Made by a program: the position numbers and the translations under genes. The notes under the pieces were generated by a model. It was not told the DNA's origin and did not search any database. It worked only from the letters and a program-made list of their open reading frames with translations. 8,901 bases of DNA from NCBI GenBank assembly GCA_016210295.1, contig JACQUM010000056.1:1-8901 (forward strand). Reading direction: 5' to 3'. The DNA is from Chloroflexota bacterium. GTDB taxonomy: Bacteria; Chloroflexota; Dehalococcoidia; UBA6926; JACQUM01. Positions 1-5,836 of this stretch are shown piece by piece. The stretch's first letter is position 1, and every line of letters starts with the position of its first letter.

Positions 1-46
1 GAAGGGGGACAGGGGGATGGTCGAAGGGTTTTTAGCAACCTCCTAA
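1..46 (-). repeat. Partial copy of a dispersed TIR/hairpin element, cut by the left edge
   Basis: Read on the minus strand, this stretch holds CCCTTCGACCATCCCCC (17 bases), followed by a C-rich run ending CCCCCTTC. The element at 4556-4702 has the same 17 bases and the same C-rich run in the same order. The preceding part, CTTAGGAGGTTGCTAAAAA, resembles the terminal sequence CTAGCAAGCTGATGAAAA of that element. The element is therefore in inverted orientation here and should continue left of the window into the hairpin seen in the other copy. Mobility is inferred; the sequence similarity is seen directly. Confidence 0.7.
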
Positions 47-86
47 GCACCCTTCGGACTGCCATCAGAGACGCGACGCTGAGAGC

Positions 87-179
87 GGTCCCTCTCCCTT
101 CGCCTCTCCACAAACAGTAGACTGAAACGGAGAGTTGGGCCCTCTCCAAGGTCTTGGGAGAACGTGGCCCGAGGGGACC
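87..179 (+). promoter_or_regulatory. Possible structured leader upstream of ctaG
   Basis: Several complementary segments can form a three-way junction on the plus strand. An outer stem pairs GGTCCCTC (87-94) with GAGGGGACC (171-179, one bulged G). A second stem pairs CTCTCC (104-109) with GGAGAG (129-134). A third pairs GGGCC (137-141) with GGCCC (166-170) and continues as TCTCC (143-147) with GGAGA (157-161). Alternative pairings exist, because TCTCCC (93-98) can also pair with GGGAGA (156-161). I recognise no known riboswitch consensus. GC-rich sequence often yields chance helices, so the call is weak. No convincing -35/-10 pair was found in 47-203. Confidence 0.2.
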
Positions 180-203
180 CGTGAACACGCAACAAACGGA
201 GCC

Positions 204-1073
204 ATGATCCTCGCCCACGCAGGCGTCACGAGCGGGACGCTCAGCGAGCTCGTCCGCGCCTGGAGCTGGGACCCGACGGTCCTGGTCACTCTCAGCCTCC
301 TGGCTGGCCTGTACGCGGTGGGGTTCCCCAAAGGCCGGCGTCAGCGCGGGCGCGTCTTCGCGCCCTGGCGCCCGTTCTTCTTCTACACAGGGCTCTCCGT
401 CGCCTTCGTTGCCCTGATTTCTCCTCTCGACGCCCTGACCGATCACTTCTTCTTCACGCACATGATCCAGCACATGCTCCTCACCATGGTCGCCGCACCC
501 CTCGTCCTCTTAGGAGTGCCGGTGGTCCCCCTTCTTCGCGGCCTCCCCCGCGGCCTGCGCCGCGGCGTCTTCGTTCCCTTGGCGCGGACTCCCGCCCTTC
601 GCCAGCTCTTTTGGCTCCTGACCCATCCAATCGTCGCCTGGACTCTCTTCGCGGCCACCTTCTGGCTCTGGCACGTCCCTGCCCTGTACGTCGCCGCCCT
701 TCAAAACCAGGCCCTTCACGCAGGCGAGCACGTCTCCATGAGCGTCACCGCGGCCCTCTTCTGGTGGAGCGTCATCGATCCCGTCCCCTTCCGGGCCCGG
801 GTGTCGAAGTTCTTCCGCCTCCCTTATCTTTTCCTCGGCGCGATCCAGAGCGGCATCCTTGGAGCCGTCCTCTCTTTCGCCGCCGAACCCTCTTACTCCT
901 TCTACGTCCTCACGCCTCGGCTCTGGGGCCTCTCTCCCTTGGACGATCAGGGGCTCGGCGGCCTAGTCCACTGGATCCTCGGGGGCATGATCTACCTGCT
1001 CGCCATCGCCGTCGTCTTCTTCGTCATGCTGGCGGAAGAGGAGGATCGTACCCGGCAAGAAGCCGGCGCCTAA
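204..1073 (+). CDS. ctaG: Cytochrome c oxidase assembly protein CtaG (caa3-type)
   Basis: A 289-residue integral membrane protein of the caa3_CtaG family. The family is thought to deliver copper to the CuB centre of aa3/caa3-type cytochrome c oxidase. Family landmarks are visible in order: a first membrane segment after WSWDPTVLV, then SPLDALTDHFFFTHMIQHML (metal-type histidines before a hydrophobic stretch), then a THPIVAW...WLWHVPALY block, then HAGEH, then LSPLDDQGLGGLVHW near the end. The last membrane helix is followed by a charged tail (AEEEDRTRQEAGA). Six to seven hydrophobic segments can be counted. The ATG at 204 is chosen because it gives the usual family N-terminus (ILAHAG...W..DP). 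A TTG 69 bases upstream in frame would add an arginine-rich, polar extension. The ribosome site is weak: GGAG at 198-201 lies only 2 bases from the ATG. The gene converges with ctaA-ctaB, the other oxidase maturation gene here; oxidase subunit genes are absent. Confidence 0.92.
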   Translation: MILAHAGVTSGTLSELVRAWSWDPTVLVTLSLLAGLYAVGFPKGRRQRGRVFAPWRPFFFYTGLSVAFVALISPLDALTDHFFFTHMIQHMLLTMVAAPLVLLGVPVVPLLRGLPRGLRRGVFVPLARTPALRQLFWLLTHPIVAWTLFAATFWLWHVPALYVAALQNQALHAGEHVSMSVTAALFWWSVIDPVPFRARVSKFFRLPYLFLGAIQSGILGAVLSFAAEPSYSFYVLTPRLWGLSPLDDQGLGGLVHWILGGMIYLLAIAVVFFVMLAEEEDRTRQEAGA

Positions 1074-1101
1074 CCCAGAGGCAGCGTGCCCGGCGAGTCA
1101 C

Positions 1102-1129
1102 GAGGCCGTCGGACACGCCGATGGGCCTC
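1102..1129. terminator. Hairpin between convergent ctaG and ctaA-ctaB
   Basis: GAGGCC (1102-1107) pairs with GGCCTC (1124-1129), and inside it TCGG (1109-1112) pairs with CCGA (1118-1121) around a 5-base loop. It lies in the 109-bp gap between the two convergent stop codons and could serve both strands. No T-run follows on either strand, so intrinsic termination is uncertain. Confidence 0.35.
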
Positions 1130-1182
1130 CGGCTGTCATTCCGATGTCGCCCAACGAAAGCTCAGGGCAAGGCGCCCGAAGC

Positions 1183-3015
1183 CTACACGACGCTGTCCGC
1201 CATGATGGCTAGGAACAGCAGCCCCAGGTAGACCAGCGAGAACCGGTAGAGTCGCAAGGCCGCGGGCCCCCGTGAGTCCCGCAGGAGCAAGACAGCAAAG
1301 AAAACAAAAAGCCCTCCCAGGACCAGAGCGCTCCCCAGGTAGATGGACCCCAGGCTGTGCGCGGTGGTGTAGAAGAGGAGGGTCAGGGCGCACACCAGCA
1401 GGGTGTACAAGAAAATGGCCCAGCGAGTCCGTTGCTCCCCCTCCACCACCGGCAGCATGGGAATGCCCGCCGCCGCGTAGTCCTTCTTTAGAATGAGCGC
1501 CAGGGCCCAGAAATGGGCCGGAGTCCAGAAAAAGACGATCGCGAAGAGATACAGAGCGGGGAGCGCCAGGCTACCCGTCACCGCCGCCCAGCCCACAAGA
1601 GGGGGTATCGCCCCCGCAGCCCCGCCGATGACGATGTTCTGCGTTGTGGAGCGTTTGAGCCACTGGGTATAGACCAGGACGTAGAAGACGCTCCCCACCA
1701 CGGCTAGAGTTGCGCTCAACAAGTTGGCGCCTGCCCACAGGACGAAGAAGGCGAGCAGGTTGAGCACCAGGCCGAAGAAAAGAGCTCGCGCGGGGCTCAC
1801 GCGCATCCCGGCCACAGGCCGGCTCTGGGTCCGGTTCATGGCACGATCGATGTCCTGCTCCAGCGCCTGGTTGATGGCCCCCGACCCCCCCGAGGCCAAT
1901 GCTCCACCGACCAGAACGGTGAAGATGAGCCCGGGAGGAGGAACAGCCTCGGCGGCAAGCACCATCCCCCCCAGGGCCGTCACCAGCAGCAGGCTGATGA
2001 TCCACGGTTTCGTCAACCGCACGTAGTCGCCCATGCTGCCCCAGGAGCCTTGCCCTACCGAAGGGCTGCCCGCCCCCTGAACGGCCAAGACAGGAGCACG
2101 CCACGTCAGCGCCGAGAAGGCGACGAGGCTCGCCCATAAGGCGGCCGCCAGGCTCAAGTGCGCCGCTGCAACCGCTGGATGAAAGCCCAGCCAGGGGTTG
2201 GCCGCCCCCACCAAGACCTGAGCGACAACCAGGAAGCCAGCCATGGCACCCGTCCACCGAACGGCGGGCGGGTGCACCCTCTCGCGCCAGGCGACAGAAG
2301 CGACCCACAGGGCCAGCAGGGCGAAGGTCGCCGCCAGGAGACGGTGCGCCATGTTGATTCCCGCCAGGTACCCGCCGGGGAACAAGGAATCGGTGCAGAG
2401 AGGCCAAGAGGTGCACGCCGAGGCGGCCTCGACGCCCACGACGTACGAGCCCGAGAGGACGACCAGGTAGGTCCCGGCGGCGGCGCCCACCGCCCACGGG
2501 AAGAGCTGCCGCATGGCCTCCTCAGAGCCACCGGACTCCGCCCGCTGACGCCATGCCGCTATCCATGCCACCACCAAGGAGGCGAGAACTGCCAGGGCGA
2601 CGCCCAGGTGAAGGGTGACGACGGTGGCAGGCAACTCCAGGAACACGGTGACCGCGCCAAGAACGACGGCGGCGCCCAGGAGGACGGCAGCGGCTGTGAC
2701 AGGAACAAGGACCGGCCGGTTACCGCGATACCGCCACCAAGCCAGGAACAGTGCGCCGAAAACGAAGAGACTCACCAGGCTTCCGGTCAGCCGGTGGGCG
2801 TACTCGATGACGGCATGGAGCTCCAAAGGGGGGAGGAGCTGGCCGTGGCAGAGCGGCCAGTCGGGGCACCCCAGGCCCGAGCCGGTGACCCGAACGATGC
2901 CGCCCAGGGTGATGAGAGCGAGAGTGAGAAGACTGGCGGCGGCCAGCATCAGCAGGAACCCTGTGCTCGGTGCCCGCAGCGCCCGCTCCTTCACCTCTTT
3001 CGTTGCGTGGCCCAT
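1183..3015 (-). CDS. ctaA-ctaB: Fused heme A synthase (CtaA) and protoheme IX farnesyltransferase (CtaB)
   Basis: A single 610-residue membrane protein joining two consecutive steps of heme A synthesis. Residues 18 to about 305 are CtaA/COX15. The four heme-binding histidine positions are present (H74 in EYAHRLTG, H136 in TLHLG, H224 in NMAHRL, H286 in AAHLSL), as are two cysteine pairs, C50/C56 (CPDWPLC) and C201/C207 (CTSWPLC). A Gly/Ser-rich linker (about 311-327) leads to a UbiA-type prenyltransferase from about residue 329. This second domain shows INQALEQDIDRAMNRTQSRP (381-400), where the usual aspartate at position 386 is Glu, and DYAAAGIPMLPVVEGE (512-527), typical of heme O synthase. 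CtaB makes heme O from heme B and farnesyl diphosphate; CtaA oxidises heme O to heme A. CtaA lies first although CtaB acts first. Comparable fusions are known from Thermus and Chloroflexota. The ATG at 3015 lacks a ribosome site but has TATAAT just upstream, suggesting a leaderless message. The regulator gene lies 119 bp upstream on the same strand. Confidence 0.95.
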   Translation of the reverse strand: MGHATKEVKERALRAPSTGFLLMLAAASLLTLALITLGGIVRVTGSGLGCPDWPLCHGQLLPPLELHAVIEYAHRLTGSLVSLFVFGALFLAWWRYRGNRPVLVPVTAAAVLLGAAVVLGAVTVFLELPATVVTLHLGVALAVLASLVVAWIAAWRQRAESGGSEEAMRQLFPWAVGAAAGTYLVVLSGSYVVGVEAASACTSWPLCTDSLFPGGYLAGINMAHRLLAATFALLALWVASVAWRERVHPPAVRWTGAMAGFLVVAQVLVGAANPWLGFHPAVAAAHLSLAAALWASLVAFSALTWRAPVLAVQGAGSPSVGQGSWGSMGDYVRLTKPWIISLLLVTALGGMVLAAEAVPPPGLIFTVLVGGALASGGSGAINQALEQDIDRAMNRTQSRPVAGMRVSPARALFFGLVLNLLAFFVLWAGANLLSATLAVVGSVFYVLVYTQWLKRSTTQNIVIGGAAGAIPPLVGWAAVTGSLALPALYLFAIVFFWTPAHFWALALILKKDYAAAGIPMLPVVEGEQRTRWAIFLYTLLVCALTLLFYTTAHSLGSIYLGSALVLGGLFVFFAVLLLRDSRGPAALRLYRFSLVYLGLLFLAIMADSVV

Positions 3016-3021
3016 CGCCCC

Positions 3022-3059
3022 ATTATACGTGCCCGGTTCGCTCCCTCGCGCGCGGGCAC
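3022..3059 (-). promoter_or_regulatory. Promoter of ctaA-ctaB: perfect TATAAT beside an inverted repeat, likely leaderless
   Basis: On the minus strand a perfect TATAAT occupies 3027-3022. Six bases (GGGGCG) separate it from the ATG at 3015, so a normal start of transcription would fall on or within a base or two of the start codon. One base upstream of the TATAAT begins a 7-bp inverted repeat, GTGCCCG (3029-3035 on plus) and CGGGCAC (3053-3059), spaced by 17 bases and covering the place where a -35 box would be. No recognisable TTGACA is present. An activator or repressor site is inferred. The regulator encoded just upstream is a candidate ligand, without direct evidence. Confidence 0.5.
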
Positions 3060-3134
3060 CGCTCTCGCCTGAGAAAGCTCGGAGAGGGAAACGCTGGGAG
3101 GGCTAGATGAGGGGAGGAGACGGCCGAGGGCCGC

Positions 3135-3806
3135 CTAGGATGAGGCTGGGGCGGGCGAGGGGCGGTCCTCGATGCGGAAGACACACGGCACACATCCCGG
3201 CCCCGACTGCTGAATGCTGACCGCTGCGCCCAAGCTATCCTGCAAGAAAGAACGCTCCATCTCGCAGACAGCAGGGTACCGTTCGACGACCTGAGCGTAT
3301 GGGCAGTTGTATGCATGAATAAGATAGGCGTCCCCTTCACGCCTTGTTTCCGCCTCGCACCCCTCCTCATCGAGGATGTGCGTCCCCTCCACCACTTTCT
3401 CGGGCAGGCTCCTGTCCTTCATACGCACAGCTGCGGCAAGTGCCCAATCCTTCCCCGCCTGGTTAAAGAGAGCGTGGACAGGGGTATCGGCCTGCAAAGT
3501 GGTAAGAATCCGGTCAGCCAGGTGATGATAGCTCTTGGGGAAGAGCTCCCTCGCCTTCTCCGTGAGAGAATAATAGATGCGAGGGCGGCCCGCCCGCCCC
3601 GTGCGCGCTTCCTTCCCCTTGATCAGGTATTCCTTCTCGAGGATGGAGAGGTGTGCTCGCACGGTCACCGGAACAACGCCCAGAGCCTGCGCGAGCGCCT
3701 CCACCGTGGCCGAACCGTCCCGGTTAATGCGCTCCATGATCTGTTGTCGCGTCCGCTGCATCGGTGCCTGCCTGGAAGTTATGTTACTCCACCCCATCTT
3801 ACCCAT
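3135..3806 (-). CDS. Winged-helix regulator with C-terminal cysteines (SufR-like, COG2345 type)
   Basis: A 223-residue DNA-binding protein. Residues 18-62 form a helix-turn-helix (TVEALAQALGVVPVTVRAHL is the core), followed by a basic wing, ARTGRAGRPRIYYSLTEKA (67-85). The C-terminal half carries five cysteines: C150, C168, C181, C205 and C208. C168 to C181 has the CX12C spacing found in SufR, the repressor of Fe-S assembly genes; the rest of its CX12CX13CX14C pattern does not match. The NCPY..V.ERYPAVCEME block is typical of COG2345 regulators. A bound Fe-S cluster or metal is therefore plausible but not shown. The ATG at 3806 is chosen because GGAGG lies 8 bases upstream; a TTG at 3824 in frame would sit on the far side of that ribosome site. 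The gene is divergent from the Rieske-type gene and precedes ctaA-ctaB on the same strand, so either may be its target. No specific name is assigned. Confidence 0.8.
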   Translation of the reverse strand: MGKMGWSNITSRQAPMQRTRQQIMERINRDGSATVEALAQALGVVPVTVRAHLSILEKEYLIKGKEARTGRAGRPRIYYSLTEKARELFPKSYHHLADRILTTLQADTPVHALFNQAGKDWALAAAVRMKDRSLPEKVVEGTHILDEEGCEAETRREGDAYLIHAYNCPYAQVVERYPAVCEMERSFLQDSLGAAVSIQQSGPGCVPCVFRIEDRPSPAPASS

Positions 3807-3930
3807 CGGAGACCCCTCCGTCAAATTGTAACGGTTGTTCTCATGACATCCTATCTTTCCCCCCTGGAAGTTGTGCCGAAAGCCCCGCCCACTCCTCTCT
3901 TCACCCCGCTACAATTGGCGCAGGAGGACT
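3807..3930. promoter_or_regulatory. Divergent control region between the regulator and Rieske-type genes
   Basis: The 124-bp region contains two similar -10-like boxes facing outward: TACAATTTG on the minus strand (3830-3822) and TACAATTGG on the plus strand (3910-3918). Each lies so close to its gene that transcription would begin at or next to the ribosome site (GGAGG ahead of 3806; AGGAGG at 3922-3927). No good -35 box stands at 16-18 bp from either, so activator dependence or chance are both possible. TTGTAACGGTTGTTC (3826-3840) holds a repeated TTGT. I found no clear operator palindrome. Confidence 0.3.
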
Positions 3931-4446
3931 ATGGACGAAACCGGCGCCTCGAACCAGAAAAAACAGAAGGGACTCTCTCGCCGCGACTTCCTTCGTCTCT
4001 CTTGGACCGGCGGCGTGGGCCGGCTTATCGATCGAGCAACCGGAGCTTCCCAAAAGGCGGGACGCGTCTCCGTTGGACAGGTAGCAGAGCTCCAGAGGGT
4101 GCCCGTCGGCTCCATCATCGACGAATACGCGAGGAGCCACGGCTTCTACCTGGCACGGGTCCCCGAGGGCTGGTTGGCCCTCTCCCGCACCTGCACCCAC
4201 CAGGGATGCCTCGTCGCCTGGAGAGAGGACGAGCCCTCAGAAGATTCCCTGGAGAGCCAGGGGCGCTTCTACTGCCCCGTGGACGCTTCCATCTACGACC
4301 GCTACGGCCGGAACCTCCGTGGCCCCGCCCCACGCCCGCTGGACCTTCTGCCCATCCACGTCGAAGGACAGGAGGTCTGGGTCGATGCCAAGACCCTCAT
4401 CCGGCGGGAGAGGGTGGTGTCCGACTACCCAGCAACCACTCTCTGA
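3931..4446 (+). CDS. Rieske-type protein with altered box II and Tat-like N-terminus
   Basis: A 171-residue protein with the Rieske fold signature. Box I is intact at residues 88-93 (CTHQGC: ligands C88 and H90, disulfide cysteine C93). Box II at 115-120 reads CPVDAS instead of CPCHGS. C115 is kept, the disulfide partner is Val117, and the ligand histidine is Asp118. The following IYDRYG...GPAPRPLDLLPI keeps the usual GPAxxPL segment. The bases at 4273-4284 give this reading in one uninterrupted frame, so it is not a frameshift. The N-terminus has SRRDFLRL (16-23), a twin-arginine motif like that of cytochrome bc/b6f Rieske subunits. The next residues (SWTGGVGRLIDRATGAS) are too polar for a normal membrane anchor. 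The ATG at 3931 is preceded by AGGAGG with 3 bases of spacing. No cytochrome b or c gene is adjacent. It may be a redox protein with an unusual cluster, or one that has lost it. Confidence 0.85.
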   Translation: MDETGASNQKKQKGLSRRDFLRLSWTGGVGRLIDRATGASQKAGRVSVGQVAELQRVPVGSIIDEYARSHGFYLARVPEGWLALSRTCTHQGCLVAWREDEPSEDSLESQGRFYCPVDASIYDRYGRNLRGPAPRPLDLLPIHVEGQEVWVDAKTLIRRERVVSDYPATTL

Positions 4447-4555
4447 CCAGCCCGGCGAACATGCCCCACACGAACAGCCCGGGCGATCCCGCGGACTCAC
4501 CGGAATCTGACCCTCGGAGATCCTTCGCGGAAATCCACCGCAAGAGAGCCGCCTT

Positions 4556-4702
4556 CTAGCAAGCTGATGAAAATCCCTTCGACCATCCCCCAACCCCCTT
4601 CCTAGCCAGGAAGGGGGAGAAAATTGTATCTGGGGGGACACCCCCATCCCCCCGTCAATCCGCCTGCGGCGACTGGACTCCCCTTTTTCAGCACTCTGCT
4701 AG
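4556..4702. mobile_element. MITE-like element with terminal inverted repeats
   Basis: The left end reads CTAGCAAGCTGATGAAAA (4556-4573). The right end, TTTTTCAGCACTCTGCTAG (4684-4702), has the reverse complement CTAGCAGAGTGCTGAAAAA, so the ends are imperfect inverted repeats sharing CTAGCA and TG(A/C)TGAAAA. Inside are CCCTTCGACCATCCCCC (4575-4591), a perfect 10-bp hairpin at 4594-4617, and a second hairpin TGGGGG/CCCCCA (4631-4646). No coding sequence fits within 147 bp. Part of a second copy lies at 1-46. No target-site duplication is obvious. The right end includes the stop codon of the hydrolase gene. Mobilisation by an unlinked transposase is inferred; it could also be a REP-like or terminator repeat. 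Confidence 0.55.
4594..4617. terminator. Strong hairpin between convergent genes, inside the repeat element
   Basis: CCCCCTTCCT (4594-4603) and AGGAAGGGGG (4608-4617) form a perfect 10-bp stem with loop AGCC. It lies between the stops of the Rieske-type gene (4446) and the hydrolase gene (4699), so it could block read-through both ways. Neither side has a true T-run. The minus strand has only ATTTT about 15 bases beyond the stem. Confidence 0.4.
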
Positions 4703-5748
4703 ACCGCCGCGGCCTCCTCTGCGAGGGCGAAGTGAATATAGCGCCCCACTTGACTCTGGACCACTTTCCCCTGGAGGCGCAGGTGCTCCAGGTGGGCCAG
4801 CGTCTCCGCGAGGGCTGCGCGGCGCAGCCAACTGTTCATCTTCCCCCAGCTCCCCACGTCCCACGGCACCCGCTCGGCGATATGGTAAGCCGTCTTGGAG
4901 CCGCCCGCCGTCGCCTTCATGACGGCCTGGAGGCGATAGTCGTGGTGATGTTTCACCTGCTCCACCCGCTCTTTCAACCCCGAGAAATGGTACTCGTGGG
5001 CGGGGAGGACCAGGTCGGCGTCCAGCGCCGCCACCTTCTCCAAAGAGCGAAGGTAATCCCCCAGGGGGTCCCCACCCAGGTGGTGCTGGAGGCTCACGTT
5101 GGAGGTGATGACGGGCAGGACATGGTCCCCTGTGAAGACCAGCCGCCGACCCCGATCGTAGAGGCAGATGTGGCCCGCCGTATGCCCGGGCGTCCAGACG
5201 ACTTCCAGCTTGAGCGGCCCGACGACGAGGCTTTCGCCACCTTCGGCCAAGAAGTCCGGCTTGGCGATGCCCCACTCGTGAGGGCGGTGCGCCTGGTGAG
5301 GCGTCGGATGTGCCTGGCGCCGCGCCCACGGAGGAGCCAGGCCCTCCAGCTCCGTCTCCGGATATCCGTGGCCCAGGTGCCAGGAGACCATCTCCTCGGC
5401 GAACCCCGGGGTGGTGGTCAGCCGGGGCATCCACGTCTCCCAGTCCACCCGATGCATCGTCACCGGGGCTCCCGTCATCTCCTTGGCCGTTGGCGTCAGG
5501 CCCGAGTGGTCCGGATGCCAGTGGGTGAGGATGATGTGCTTCACCGACCCTGGTTTCACGCCCAGTTGCCCCACCAGTTGGTCTCGCAGCGCCTCCTCGC
5601 CGGCGGGCGAGTTCCAACCCGTATCGATCAGGACGTGCCCTTCAGGCCCCGTGACCAAATACGGCAGCGTATATCCCAGTGGATTGTCCGGGATAGGGAT
5701 ATGGAGTTGAAAGACCCCGGGTGTTGCCTCTGTCACGCTCTCGGACAT
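4699..5748 (-). CDS. MBL-fold metallo-hydrolase with C-terminal winged helix (LACTB2/glyoxalase II-like)
   Basis: A 349-residue soluble hydrolase. The metallo-beta-lactamase fold covers about residues 10-255, with the metal motif HWHPDH (76-81), then PGHTAGH (H189), TGDH (D208) and LPAHEYH (H251); these are the residues expected for a two-metal centre. A C-terminal helical and winged-helix domain (about 285-340) resembles that of LACTB2-type proteins. The family cleaves thioesters, lactones or RNA; the substrate cannot be read from the sequence. A linker at 124-157 is rich in histidine (H124, H127, H147, H151, H154, H157). The ATG at 5748 is chosen for GAGGAG 6 bases upstream and because a longer in-frame reading upstream is arginine-rich and unlike the family. 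The stop codon lies inside the right end of the repeat element at 4556-4702. The gene is divergent from citrate synthase. Confidence 0.88.
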   Translation of the reverse strand: MSESVTEATPGVFQLHIPIPDNPLGYTLPYLVTGPEGHVLIDTGWNSPAGEEALRDQLVGQLGVKPGSVKHIILTHWHPDHSGLTPTAKEMTGAPVTMHRVDWETWMPRLTTTPGFAEEMVSWHLGHGYPETELEGLAPPWARRQAHPTPHQAHRPHEWGIAKPDFLAEGGESLVVGPLKLEVVWTPGHTAGHICLYDRGRRLVFTGDHVLPVITSNVSLQHHLGGDPLGDYLRSLEKVAALDADLVLPAHEYHFSGLKERVEQVKHHHDYRLQAVMKATAGGSKTAYHIAERVPWDVGSWGKMNSWLRRAALAETLAHLEHLRLQGKVVQSQVGRYIHFALAEEAAAV

Positions 5749-5792
5749 GGGCCGCTCCTCTCTCGCGTCTTCCAGATGGTCGGGTAGGCTCC

Positions 5793-5821
5793 ATTCTAGT
5801 GGCAGTCTTCCCGCCCTGCAA
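5793..5821 (-). promoter_or_regulatory. Candidate promoter for the MBL-fold hydrolase
   Basis: On the minus strand TTGCAG (5821-5816) and TAGAAT (5798-5793) are separated by 17 bases. The -10 matches five of six consensus positions and the -35 three. Transcription would start near 5786, giving a leader of about 38 bases that contains the GAGGAG ribosome site. Confidence 0.4.
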
Positions 5822-5836
5822 AGGCTGCCCCAGGGG

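Noticed and set aside
135..203. Upstream TTG start for ctaG
   Set aside because: It would add 23 polar, Arg-rich residues ahead of a normal CtaG N-terminus, has no ribosome site at a suitable distance, and falls in the putative leader structure.
2158..3072. Plus-strand open frame of 304 codons opposite ctaA-ctaB
   Set aside because: It is antisense to the CtaA half, whose histidines and cysteine pairs are all intact. The product is Gly/Arg/Gln-rich without hydrophobic or motif structure.
3807..3824. TTG start for the regulator at 3824
   Set aside because: The strong GGAGG ribosome site lies inside this extension and is well spaced for the ATG at 3806.
4192..4284. Frameshift or sequencing error as the cause of the altered Rieske box II
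   Set aside because: Both boxes, the region between and the C-terminal GPAxxPL segment all read in one frame, and getting CPCHGS would need several separate base changes.
3315..4559. Plus-strand open frame of 414 codons
   Set aside because: It overlaps the regulator gene on the opposite strand and the Rieske-type gene in another frame. The product is Arg/Pro-rich with no recognisable motif, whereas both overlapped genes have clear domains and ribosome sites.
4556..4702. CRISPR array
   Set aside because: Only one element with paired ends is present. There is no series of identical repeats with regular spacers and no cas gene.
4624..5787. Plus-strand open frame of 387 codons opposite the hydrolase gene
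   Set aside because: It is the antisense of a gene with a full HxHxDH metal site. The predicted protein is low-complexity (Arg, Pro, Gly, Val) and has no family resemblance.
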